A stretch of DNA of 64,000 bases. Origin: UBA4408 sp002389785 (lineage in GTDB: Bacteria > Bacteroidota > Bacteroidia > UBA4408). Shown piece by piece: positions 7,821-15,642 of the stretch. The DNA lies in contig DAORJK010000005.1 in assembly GCA_035438985.1 (NCBI GenBank), positions 124,001 through 188,000 of the forward strand, in the 5' to 3' direction. The position numbers and the translations under genes are program-made. The notes under the pieces are model-generated. The model had not been told where the DNA came from. It did no database searches and saw only the letters and a list, made by a program, of their open reading frames with translations. Position 1 is the first letter of the stretch, and the number at the start of each line of letters is the position of its first letter.

Positions 7821-9143
7821 CTATAGTCTCAGCACTTTAATTTTTGATGAATCAAGTCCATTGCTTACCTGCAATAAATAGATTCCTTTAGATATATCCC
7901 TAAAGTCAAAAACTACGGAATGCTGACCTATTTCTGGTCTTACTTCAGATACCTTGATTAATTTGCCGGTGAGGTCAAATAAAGAAATTTTTACTTCCCT
8001 GCTATCTTTTAGAGTGTAAGTAACTATTCCTGCATCACTTGTAATTGGATTCGGAAATAATTTGGTGTCGAGTAAATTTGATTCATTAGAAATCAATCCG
8101 GTGGTAAGATTTTGAATTTTAACAATTGATTGAGTCCAATCTGGGCCAGCGCTTTGTGTCCATCCAATACTGTGATTAAACATTAGAATATCATAATAGC
8201 TGATATTCCAAAAAGCTATTGAAGAATAAGTCGCAAAATTATCTGAAGTTGCGTAAATATTAAATGGATAATTTTTGAATACATAACTACTACCGCTATT
8301 TGGTAAAGAACTTACATTATTAATACTAAGTGTTTGTGTTAAATTTTGAGTTGTCCAGGAGATTCCCCCATCATGTGTGACTTTCACATAGCTACTTGCA
8401 GCAGCATCATTATGTGCCACTCCATTAATACTGTCATTCATGGTAATTGCACAAGAAGTAAATGTAGAATCAACAGTAGATACAGACCAATTATAACCTT
8501 TGTCGTATGATCGATAAACCCTTCCGGCACTCGTTGAAAACCAAACGCGATTTCCAATTTTTGAATATTTGTTTACATATCCATATTCATTGGTTAAGGG
8601 CGATGGAATATTCATTTGTGAAACCCTTAACCACGATGTACCTCCGTTAGAAGTAGTATAAATTTCAAAATATCCTCCATTGGGATCTCCAACAGCAAGG
8701 CCTGAATCCGCATTAAAAAAGCATATTGAATTTAGGAAACCTCCGGCAAATTCTGTAGTAGTTTGTTGTGTCCAACTAGTACCCGCATTATTGGTTTTCC
8801 AAACGGCCCCTCCTGCAGAACCATTAAAATCGGTTAATCCGGCCCAAACAGTATCTGAATTTAAAGCATAAATTCCTGCAAAGCCTCTGTTTAAAGGTTC
8901 AGGAACAGCAGCCAAAGTAAAGGAGGTTCCTGAATTAGTTGTAAAACCATAATTCTTCGAATTCGTTGAAGAAAAACCAAACATACCTGTCCACATGACA
9001 TTTGCGGATGGCGCTGAAAAAATACCCGGTATAGAATTAAGGCCGGTTACGTCTAACGGACAAAAGACAGCATTTTGAGACAGTCCCAGCTGTGCGAAAC
9101 ATCCGAAAATAAGAAGTAAATTAAATACAAGTATCCTTTTCAT
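7821..9143 (-). CDS. T9SS type A sorted protein with Asp-box repeats
   Basis: A secreted protein of 440 residues from the chosen start. I use the ATG giving MKRILVFNLLLIFG because it opens a clean signal peptide (ending LGLSQ); an in-frame ATG seven codons upstream is less likely. The body has repeated Asp-box-like turns (NNAGTSWT, SNGGTSWL, YDKGYNWS, HDGGISWT), suggesting a sialidase/YCF48-type beta-propeller. The last 75 residues are a type IX sorting domain: LFPNPITSDAGIVTYTL, then SLFDLTGKLI and GIYLLQVSNG. The protein is therefore probably carried across the outer membrane by the T9SS, whose PorT-like component is encoded near 26 kb. The propeller's ligand or activity is unknown. Confidence 0.85.
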   Translation of the reverse strand: MKRILVFNLLLIFGCFAQLGLSQNAVFCPLDVTGLNSIPGIFSAPSANVMWTGMFGFSSTNSKNYGFTTNSGTSFTLAAVPEPLNRGFAGIYALNSDTVWAGLTDFNGSAGGAVWKTNNAGTSWTQQTTTEFAGGFLNSICFFNADSGLAVGDPNGGYFEIYTTSNGGTSWLRVSQMNIPSPLTNEYGYVNKYSKIGNRVWFSTSAGRVYRSYDKGYNWSVSTVDSTFTSCAITMNDSINGVAHNDAAASSYVKVTHDGGISWTTQNLTQTLSINNVSSLPNSGSSYVFKNYPFNIYATSDNFATYSSIAFWNISYYDILMFNHSIGWTQSAGPDWTQSIVKIQNLTTGLISNESNLLDTKLFPNPITSDAGIVTYTLKDSREVKISLFDLTGKLIKVSEVRPEIGQHSVVFDFRDISKGIYLLQVSNGLDSSKIKVLRL

Positions 9144-9187
9144 ATCATTTTTTGGTTTATACAATTAGCAGTTCAAATACATTTAAA

Positions 9188-9195
9188 CAAATGTA
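9188..9195 (-). promoter_or_regulatory. Predicted -7 box of the T9SS-sorted gene
   Basis: On the minus strand the box reads TACATTTG, matching the Bacteroidota TAnnTTTG element, and would give a leader of about 40 bases. No convincing -33 TTG was seen at standard spacing. Confidence 0.45.
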
Positions 9196-9272
9196 TCATT
9201 TAATAATTATTAAGTGTTTGGATTAATTTGAACCGGATTTTGCAAGTGAGAAACAGAATGAGAATGAATCAA

Positions 9273-9314
9273 TCAGAAAGAGAATAATCGCTCTCGCTTT
9301 CATTCTCTTTCTGA
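9273..9314 (-). terminator. Possible terminator hairpin downstream of tmRNA
   Basis: A perfect 13-base inverted repeat (TCAGAAAGAGAAT / ATTCTCTTTCTGA) with a 16-base loop starts 5 bases beyond the tmRNA 3' end. There is no strong T-run after it on the minus strand. It could equally serve as an RNA-processing stem. Confidence 0.4.
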
Positions 9315-9318
9315 CTTG

Positions 9319-9683
9319 TGGAGTTGGAGGGAATCGAACCCTCGTCCAAACAAGGAATCAATAAGCCTTCTACATACTTAGTGACTTTTTGATTTTCGTC
9401 GAGCAGCAGGCAAAATCACCCACCAACTGCAAGCTTATCTTCTTTATTTAATTGATGCATCGAAGCCTGCACCAACTAGCTTCACATTTGTGATGCTGCT
9501 ACCGAAACGCTGTGAAGCGAAGCTTCTCGGGCAACATTGCTAGTTAATACCTTGTATTAAGCAGCAAGGGCGTAGTTAGACTCGCCATTTATAGATTTTG
9601 AGAATTAGGATTAACGAGCCATATTCACAACACTCGGTATGCTTACCTACCAATCGCACTCGCTGTCGAAACCTGACAACCCC
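9319..9683 (-). ncRNA. ssrA: Transfer-messenger RNA (tmRNA)
   Basis: Rescues stalled ribosomes and tags their products for proteolysis. The 5' end GGGGTTG pairs with CAACTCC near the 3' end to form the acceptor stem, and the T-arm reads GGTTCGATTCC. The tag frame lies at 9557-9586 on the minus strand: the resume codon GGC begins GESNYALAA and ends in TAA, the usual Bacteroidota form of the tag. The CCA is not encoded, since the discriminator A is followed by CAA, so it must be added enzymatically. The length of about 365 bases is normal. The ends are placed from the acceptor stem. Confidence 0.95.
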
Positions 9684-9693
9684 ATTGGTAATG

Positions 9694-9724
9694 CAAAAGT
9701 ACACATTATTGAAGCTGCAAGCAA
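9694..9724 (-). promoter_or_regulatory. Promoter of ssrA
   Basis: On the minus strand a -7 box TACTTTTG (9694-9701) lies 10 bases before the tmRNA 5' end. TTG triplets at 9718-9720 and 9722-9724 give 16 or 20 bases of spacing to it. This matches the Bacteroidota primary-sigma consensus. Confidence 0.7.
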
Positions 9725-9888
9725 GCCGGTTAAGCTGTTTTATGGGATTTTAACTTTATGCATGACCAGTTTTCAACCCTAGATTAGCTTATTCTTATCA
9801 CAAAGAAAAAGATATTAACTGTCATGTTTTGACGTTGCTTTGCTGCTATATTGTATCTACAAAATTGATAGTAATACAATCAAAAAGT

Positions 9889-10200
9889 ATGGTACCGATT
9901 CAATCAAAAAAACAACACGAAATATGCGACATTAGTGGTGTGTATATATGTTTATACCATCCAAAAAGCAAACAAAAAATAGCACAAGGCAGTCATTTTA
10001 ATGCTTGCAATTATGCAGGGCTTGTATGCGAGGGTTGTTGGCATTTATCAAAAATAATAACCGAAAAAACAGCCAGCGAAAAACGAACTATCTATTATGA
10101 AAAACTTACCAAAAAATACTTGCGTAGAGGGCAGGATAATAAAATTAAGCGGGACTTAAAAGCTCCCAAATTTAATAAATGGGATAGCTATAGCTGGTGA
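9889..10200 (+). CDS. Small Cys-containing protein of unknown function
   Basis: A basic protein of 103 residues that I do not recognise. The frame extends upstream to a TTG at 9829, but the first ATG is at 9889 and the extra residues look unlike a conserved start, so I use the ATG. Visible features are ICDISGVYICLYHP, a VCEGCWHL segment with a CxxC-like pair, and a Lys/Arg-rich tail ending NKWDSYSW. There is no signal peptide or membrane span. The CxxC could bind zinc, but only two to four Cys are present. It stands alone between ssrA (opposite strand) and a TfoX-domain gene in the same direction. It may be a lineage-specific gene; coding status is likely but not certain. Confidence 0.5.
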   Translation: MVPIQSKKQHEICDISGVYICLYHPKSKQKIAQGSHFNACNYAGLVCEGCWHLSKIITEKTASEKRTIYYEKLTKKYLRRGQDNKIKRDLKAPKFNKWDSYSW

Positions 10201-10258
10201 ATACAGTTATGAGAATTATGGATTGTGTATTTTTGAAATCTAAACATAACAATGCAAG

Positions 10259-10615
10259 ATGGCTTACAATGAAAAACTATCCGACCGAATTCGGGAAGCT
10301 TTACAAGACCTACCCAATGTAACCGAAAAACTTATGTTTGGCGGCATCTGTTATATGGTGAATGACAAGATGTGTATAGGTGTAGTAAAGGAAGAAATGA
10401 TGTGCAGAGTTGATCCTGCAAAAACGGAGCAACTGCTTGATTTGGAAGGATGCCGGCCAATGGACTTTACCAAAACACCCATGAAAGGATTTGTGTATGT
10501 GAGTGAAGATGGCTTAAAAACAAAGGGGCAATTTAACTTTTGGATTCAACAATGCCTGGAATACAATCCACTTGCAAAAGCATCTCCAAAGAAGAAAAAG
10601 TTAGCTAAAAAGTAA
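10259..10615 (+). CDS. TfoX N-terminal domain protein
   Basis: A 118-residue protein consisting of a single TfoX_N domain. Key parts are LMFGGICYMVNDKMCIGVV, CRVDPAKTEQLL, the MDFTKTPMKGFVYV segment, and a closing Lys-rich tail (KKKKLAKK). In gammaproteobacteria TfoX regulates competence, but free-standing TfoX_N proteins are widespread in Bacteroidota and mostly uncharacterised, so I assign only the domain. It is cytoplasmic, with no signal or membrane segment. The gene begins 58 bases after the preceding small gene and may share its transcript. Confidence 0.8.
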   Translation: MAYNEKLSDRIREALQDLPNVTEKLMFGGICYMVNDKMCIGVVKEEMMCRVDPAKTEQLLDLEGCRPMDFTKTPMKGFVYVSEDGLKTKGQFNFWIQQCLEYNPLAKASPKKKKLAKK

Positions 10616-10739
10616 GCTGCTCGCTTATCATTAACAGCTTTGCTCCTTTCCAGTAAAATCGTAATCTATTGTACTGACAAAAATCATATTCCTAACTAAT
10701 TGTTTCAGTTAATTTGGCTAAACAATTAGAGAAATTTCT

Positions 10740-11075
10740 ATGGAGTCGACCAACAGAAGTGAACTTTACGAACTGGCAATTGAAATGCTCGAAAACGACC
10801 AATCGTTGAGCAATATTGAACGCGAACTAATAGCTAAAGGGGCGAGTTCAGAGCAAGTATCGAATTTGTTGCCACTTATTAAAAAAGCCCGTCACAAACG
10901 CAAGGTAAAAAGTGGAAATATTAAACTGGCCTTTGGTTCGGTAATTCTGGTTTCTAGTTTTTTGTTTTCATTAATAAATTTCCATTTAGGAAATTCCTTT
11001 GCATTTGTGATGTATACCTTTACTACAGTGGGTATTGTGCTACTTTTTTGGGGATTGTATGACTTTTTTAACTAA
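10740..11075 (+). CDS. Small membrane protein of unknown function
   Basis: A 111-residue protein with a charged N-terminal half (about 1-58: NRSELYELAIEMLENDQS, predicted helical) followed by two hydrophobic segments (about 63-82 and 87-107) separated by a short loop. It most likely sits in the inner membrane with both ends in the cytoplasm. I do not recognise a family. Its stop overlaps the end of the convergent thioredoxin-like gene by 8 bases, so the two mRNAs are antisense at their 3' ends. Confidence 0.65.
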   Translation: MESTNRSELYELAIEMLENDQSLSNIERELIAKGASSEQVSNLLPLIKKARHKRKVKSGNIKLAFGSVILVSSFLFSLINFHLGNSFAFVMYTFTTVGIVLLFWGLYDFFN

Positions 11076-11709
11076 GAACGGCTCCCTCCTTTTGCTCTAT
11101 TTTATTTTTCCATTCAAGCAACAAGTTTGTAAAATCATCTTGAACTGCCTTCGTATTATCATGCGCATACCATAAATGTAAATTCGCATTAAAAGTATCC
11201 TTGTCAAATGTAGGGTTTTGCTTTTTATACTCGATAATTTTAGCAACAATGGCTTTCGGACGTGGTCCCCATGTACCGATAACTTGTTTGGTTAATTCGT
11301 TAATGCAAATTAATTTGGGAATTCCCAATGTGCCATTGGTAAGAAAGTGCGACATTAACTCAAGATGTTCGTCTCGAAAAATTAATTTAACTTCAATAGT
11401 GGGATGTGCTTCAGCGATTTTAGCGATAACCGGAATAATTTGAGCACTATCGCCACACCATGCTTCTGTAAGTATTAACCATGTATAATTTCCTTTAAAT
11501 TGATGCAGGCTCTCGAGCAATGCAGTCGTTAATTTACATTGCTTGTCGATACGCTTCATACGTTGAGCATTCAGCTTGGTCGCAACAATATGTGCTTCTG
11601 TTAATTCACCTGAAGTTTTACCTTCGGTGGCATATTGAAGGACTTTGTTTTTATAATCTACATAACTAAGGCCTGCCGCCTTGCTATTCTCTAATAATGA
11701 TTGATCCAT
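11068..11709 (-). CDS. Thioredoxin-family protein with a WCGDS site
   Basis: A cytoplasmic thioredoxin-fold protein of 213 residues from the ATG (a TTG 33 bases upstream is in frame but less likely). The fold is shown by TWLILTEAWCGDSAQIIPVI, the cis-Pro region LGIPKLICIN, and a long C-terminal helical extension. The redox motif keeps only the first Cys (W-C-G-D-S), so it cannot form the usual CxxC disulfide. Family members of this kind are often listed as thioredoxin-like with unknown reaction. A monothiol or peroxiredoxin-like role is inference. Confidence 0.8.
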   Translation of the reverse strand: MDQSLLENSKAAGLSYVDYKNKVLQYATEGKTSGELTEAHIVATKLNAQRMKRIDKQCKLTTALLESLHQFKGNYTWLILTEAWCGDSAQIIPVIAKIAEAHPTIEVKLIFRDEHLELMSHFLTNGTLGIPKLICINELTKQVIGTWGPRPKAIVAKIIEYKKQNPTFDKDTFNANLHLWYAHDNTKAVQDDFTNLLLEWKNKIEQKEGAVLS

Positions 11710-11788
11710 ACAGTTTTTATTTTTTGATCCTAAACAGTCCAATACGTTGTTTTTATCCGGCTTTTATTCTTGCTTCAGATTTGTGCTA

Positions 11789-11796
11789 CAAAGGTA
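11789..11796 (-). promoter_or_regulatory. Predicted -7 box of the thioredoxin-like gene
   Basis: On the minus strand the box is TACCTTTG, a good match to TAnnTTTG. It is about 80 bases upstream of the chosen start and diverges from the tryptophanase promoter. Confidence 0.45.
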
Positions 11797-11838
11797 ATTT
11801 TTAATTCGGACATATTTATCCGAAATACAAATAAATTT

Positions 11839-11846
11839 TATCTTTG
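11839..11846 (+). promoter_or_regulatory. Predicted -7 box of tryptophanase
   Basis: TATCTTTG fits TAnnTTTG and ends 20 bases before the ATG, so the leader would be very short. There is no room for a TnaC-type leader peptide, in contrast with the E. coli tna operon. Confidence 0.5.
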
Positions 11847-11866
11847 AGCTCGAAAAAAAAAATTTT

Positions 11867-13249
11867 ATGGCACAAAAACTACGCACCTTAACAGAACCAT
11901 TTAAAATTAAAATGGTTGAACCTTTAAAAATTACCACAGAAGCTTACCGCACCAAAGCCCTTGAGGAAGCCCATTACAATACATTTTTGTTACATTCGAG
12001 CGATGTGTTTATAGATTTATTAACCGATAGTGGCACAGGTGCAATGAGCGACCGTCAATGGGCCGGAATAATGATGGGTGATGAAAGTTATGCAGGTGCT
12101 CGAAGTTGGGAGCATTTAGAAAAAGTTGTAAAAACATTAACCGGAATGCCACATGTTTTACCAACGCATCAAGGTCGTGCAGGCGAACGCATTTTGTACA
12201 GCATATTAGGAGGAAAAGGAAAAGTTTTTATTAGCAACACACATTTCGACACTACTCGGGCAAACATTGAATATAGCGGCGCACAAGCCATTGATATAGT
12301 TTATGAAGAAGCGAAGGATCCTGAACTTGATTTACCGTTTAAGGGAAATATGGATGTGGAACAACTCGTAAAAATTATTGAAAAAGAAGGCAGAGAGGCG
12401 ATTGGAGCAGTAATTATTACAGTAACTAACAATTCGTCAGGTGGGCAACCGGTAAGCATGGCCAATGTTAAATCCATTCGAGAAATTTGCGATCGTTACA
12501 ATTTATTGTTGGTGATTGACGGTTGTCGCATAGCTGAAAATGCTTATTTTATTAAACATCGCGAAAAAGAATATGCTGCTAAAACATACGAAGAAATTGC
12601 AAAAGAAATGTTGCGTTTGGGAGATGCTTTTATAATGAGTGCAAAAAAAGATGGATTGGTTAATATTGGCGGTTTGCTCACAATAAAAGATGAAAACCTT
12701 GCATTGAAGTGTAAGAACTTGCTCATTATTTCAGAAGGTTTTACCACTTACGGAGGACTTGCCGGTCGTGATATGGAAGCACTCGCTATTGGACTTACAG
12801 AAGTGTTTGATGAAGATTATTTGCATTATCGAATTCGCAGCACCGGATATTTGGGCGAGAAATTAAAAGAGAAAGGAATTCCGGTGGTATGGCCCATTGG
12901 AGGACATGCTGTGTATGTTGATGCAAAAAAATTGTACAAGAATATTCCGGTGAATCAGTATCCGGGTCAAGCCTTGGTATGTGATTTATATACTAAAGGC
13001 GGCATTCGTTGTGTTGAAGTTGGCAGTGTTATGTTTGGCAAATACGACACCTCCGGAAAATTGATTCCGGCGCCGAATGAATTGGTGAGACTTGCCATTC
13101 CACGCAGAGTTTATACCCAAAGTCACATTGATTATGTATTGGATATTTTTGATGATATACTTGAGATTTGTGAGCGAAAATCGGGTTATAAAATTACTTA
13201 TGAACCACAATTTTTAAGACATTTTACGGCGCATTTTGAAAAGATTTAA
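11867..13249 (+). CDS. tnaA: Tryptophanase (tryptophan indole-lyase)
   Basis: PLP enzyme that splits L-tryptophan into indole, pyruvate and ammonia. The 460-residue sequence aligns through its length with E. coli TnaA: DVFIDLLTDSGTGAMS, the PTHQGR loop, TNNSSGGQPVS, the PLP-lysine region MSAKKDGL, EGFTTYGGLAGRDME and the C-terminal LRHFTAHFEK, whose His matches the TnaA active-site His. Tyrosine phenol-lyase has an Arg in the segment equivalent to GIRCVEVGS; here that position is Val, favouring tryptophan as substrate. No tryptophan permease follows. An Rrf2 regulator gene lies 108 bases downstream in the same direction. Confidence 0.92.
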   Translation: MAQKLRTLTEPFKIKMVEPLKITTEAYRTKALEEAHYNTFLLHSSDVFIDLLTDSGTGAMSDRQWAGIMMGDESYAGARSWEHLEKVVKTLTGMPHVLPTHQGRAGERILYSILGGKGKVFISNTHFDTTRANIEYSGAQAIDIVYEEAKDPELDLPFKGNMDVEQLVKIIEKEGREAIGAVIITVTNNSSGGQPVSMANVKSIREICDRYNLLLVIDGCRIAENAYFIKHREKEYAAKTYEEIAKEMLRLGDAFIMSAKKDGLVNIGGLLTIKDENLALKCKNLLIISEGFTTYGGLAGRDMEALAIGLTEVFDEDYLHYRIRSTGYLGEKLKEKGIPVVWPIGGHAVYVDAKKLYKNIPVNQYPGQALVCDLYTKGGIRCVEVGSVMFGKYDTSGKLIPAPNELVRLAIPRRVYTQSHIDYVLDIFDDILEICERKSGYKITYEPQFLRHFTAHFEKI

Positions 13250-13357
13250 AATACTAATTTTAATTGAATTTATCGGTAAATTCAAAACAGCATAGTTTTA
13301 AAAATACAGTATATATTGTAAGAAAACGAATCGGAAAAACCAACTAATAAAATTAAG

Positions 13358-13795
13358 ATGTTGTTTTCAAAAGCTTGTGAATACGGTATACGTGCTACTA
13401 TTTATATTGCGCATCAATCAAAAATTGATGCACGCGCCAGCTTAAAAGATATTGCCAAAGAAATTGCTTCACCGGAAGCCTACACAGCTAAAATTTTACA
13501 GCTTTTGGTTAAAGGAAATATAATTAATTCAACAAAAGGCGCCTGGGGAGGATTTAGTATCGACGCTAAAAAATGTAAAAAAATTAAATTACAGGATATT
13601 GCATTCGCCATCGATGGTGAAAAAAGTTATTCAACCTGTGTATTGGGCTTAAAACAATGTTCGGAGGTGCATCCTTGTCCAGTTCACGAACAATTTAAAG
13701 GCATAAAAAAAGAGTTGATGTGGATGCTGAAAAGTACTGATTTGCATAGCATGATGAACAGTATTGAGGAAGGAAGCAGCTGTTTAAAAATATAG
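13358..13795 (+). CDS. Rrf2-family regulator with an iron-sulfur Cys triad
   Basis: Winged-helix transcription factor of 145 residues. The DNA-binding part starts MLFSKACEYGIRATIYIA, followed by LKDIAKEIASPEAYTAKILQ and the wing TKGAWGGF. Three cysteines in CVLGLKQC...HPC (C-x6-C-x5-C) match the cluster-binding loop of NsrR/IscR-type members, so it probably senses nitric oxide, oxygen or cluster status. No isc/suf or nitrosative-stress gene is adjacent. The nearest genes are tryptophanase upstream and a carotenoid desaturase downstream, so the target is open. It is of normal length and intact. Confidence 0.88.
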   Translation: MLFSKACEYGIRATIYIAHQSKIDARASLKDIAKEIASPEAYTAKILQLLVKGNIINSTKGAWGGFSIDAKKCKKIKLQDIAFAIDGEKSYSTCVLGLKQCSEVHPCPVHEQFKGIKKELMWMLKSTDLHSMMNSIEEGSSCLKI

Positions 13796-14043
13796 GTTGT
13801 CTTACTATCATTAAAAAAAAAGCAACCTCCATCTAATATCTTCACTATGATTAAGAACTAAAATCTTTACGTTTTTAAAACATTCTACTTTATTTATTGT
13901 TGTTATCTCGTGTATTTTACCTGTATTGCGCTGAAGGAGCTGAAAAAAATATAATTTAAAATTCGAAAGCTGCGTTAGAATTTGTTTTTTTGCACTGCCT
14001 TTGAAGTTAGCAGCCCAAATTATCAAGACTTAGCTTATCATTT

Positions 14044-15519
14044 ATGAAAAAACAAATTGTAGTTATTGGAGGAGGATTCGCCGGTTTATCGGCTGCAACA
14101 ACATTAGCCAAAGAGGGTCATTCAGTTACTTTACTCGAAAAAAACAAAACAGTTGGAGGCAGAGCCGGAAAACTGGTTGTGGATGGATTTACTTTTGATT
14201 TAGGTCCCAGTTGGTACTGGATGCCGGAAGTTTTTGAAAATTATTTTAAACAGTTTGGAGTTGCAGTAGCCGATGCCTATAAATTGGTTCGATTAGACCC
14301 TTCCTACAAAGTATTTTTTAGTCCCACCGAATCTATTGAAGTACCTGCAAGTTTAGAGGCATTTTATGCTGTGTTTGAAAAGTACGAACCGGGAAGTAGT
14401 GTACAACTTAAAAAATTTTTAGCAGAGGCTGAGTATAAATACAACATCAGCATGAGTGATTTTGTAAACAAACCCAGCTTGTCGATAACGGAGTTTTTTG
14501 ATATTCGGATTGTTACAGCTGCCTTAAAAATGGACTTGTTTAAATCCATCAGTGCTTACATTAAAAAGCATTTTAAACATCCATATTTAATTCAATTGCT
14601 CGAATTCCCGGTTTTGTTTTTAGGTGCAAAACCAAACGAAACTCCTGCTTTGTATAGCATGATGAATTATGCCGATATAGTTTTGGGTACTTGGTATCCA
14701 ATGGGTGGTATGTACAAAATTGTTGAAGCCATGGAAAAGGTGGCCATTTCACAAGGTGTTAATATAAAAACCGGTATAGCAGTTGAAAAAATTAATGTAT
14801 TGAATGGTAAGGCTCAAAGTGTTCGTGCTAATGGCATGGAGTATATTGCTGATGTGGTTGTTGGAGCTGCCGATTACCATCATGTTGAGCAAAATTTATT
14901 AGAACCAGCCTATCGAAATTATTCAGAAAAGTATTGGAAATCGCGAAAGATGGCTCCCTCCTGCTTAATGTATTACCTTGGAATTGATAAAAAAATAAAA
15001 CATTTGGAACACCATAATTTATTTTTTGACGCCCCTTTCGACTTGCATGCTGAAGAAATATACGATCGTCCTCAATGGCCTTCCAATCCATTGTTTTATG
15101 CTACTTGTGGATCAATTTTAGATCCTGAAGTTGCTCCGACAGGAAAAGAAAATATTGTATTGTTAATTCCGGTAGCTGTTGATTTACAAGATTCGGAAGA
15201 AATTCGTGAAAAGTATTTTGACATCATGATAGAGCGCTTGGAACAACTCACCGGAGAAAAAATCAGAGCGCATGTAATTGTTAAACGAAGCTTTTGCATC
15301 AATGATTTTAAGCAAGCCTACAATTCGTTTGGGGGCAATGCATACGGATTGGCAAATACCTTGGCACAAACCGCCATATTAAAACCGTCGCTGCGAAATA
15401 AAAAGGTAACTAATTTATTTTATACCGGTCAGTTAACTGTACCAGGACCTGGAGTTCCTCCTTCCATTATATCGGGGCAAGTTGTAGCCAAGGAAATAAA
15501 TAAGTATCTGGCAAAGTAG
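14044..15519 (+). CDS. crtI: Phytoene desaturase-family (CrtI-like) oxidoreductase
   Basis: FAD enzyme that introduces double bonds into carotenoid precursors at the membrane surface. The N-terminus carries the Rossmann motif VIGGGFAGLSAA and LLEKNKTVGGRAG, followed by FDLGPSWYWMP. The C-terminal CrtI signature is YTGQLTVPGPGVPPSIISG. At 491 residues it is of family length. No phytoene synthase (crtB) is adjacent, although the two are often linked in Bacteroidota; a CrtW-like ketolase occurs near 50 kb, which supports a carotenoid pathway in this organism. It could be a later-acting desaturase (CrtD type) rather than CrtI itself; sequence by eye does not separate them. Confidence 0.82.
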   Translation: MKKQIVVIGGGFAGLSAATTLAKEGHSVTLLEKNKTVGGRAGKLVVDGFTFDLGPSWYWMPEVFENYFKQFGVAVADAYKLVRLDPSYKVFFSPTESIEVPASLEAFYAVFEKYEPGSSVQLKKFLAEAEYKYNISMSDFVNKPSLSITEFFDIRIVTAALKMDLFKSISAYIKKHFKHPYLIQLLEFPVLFLGAKPNETPALYSMMNYADIVLGTWYPMGGMYKIVEAMEKVAISQGVNIKTGIAVEKINVLNGKAQSVRANGMEYIADVVVGAADYHHVEQNLLEPAYRNYSEKYWKSRKMAPSCLMYYLGIDKKIKHLEHHNLFFDAPFDLHAEEIYDRPQWPSNPLFYATCGSILDPEVAPTGKENIVLLIPVAVDLQDSEEIREKYFDIMIERLEQLTGEKIRAHVIVKRSFCINDFKQAYNSFGGNAYGLANTLAQTAILKPSLRNKKVTNLFYTGQLTVPGPGVPPSIISGQVVAKEINKYLAK

Positions 15520-15642
15520 TAGCTCCACCTTCTTTAATGTAGTTACTATTTCTCATCTAAAAACTTCTTACAAATCTTCTGATTTCGGTCATTTCGTACT
15601 GAAATAAATTGCTTTTCATTTGTGGTAATTAGTTTTATTCAA

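Noticed and set aside
13266..13283. Short hairpin (GAATTTA/TAAATTC) between tnaA and rrf2
   Set aside because: It has no T-run and is A/T-rich, so it is not a convincing terminator or riboswitch; left out of the features.
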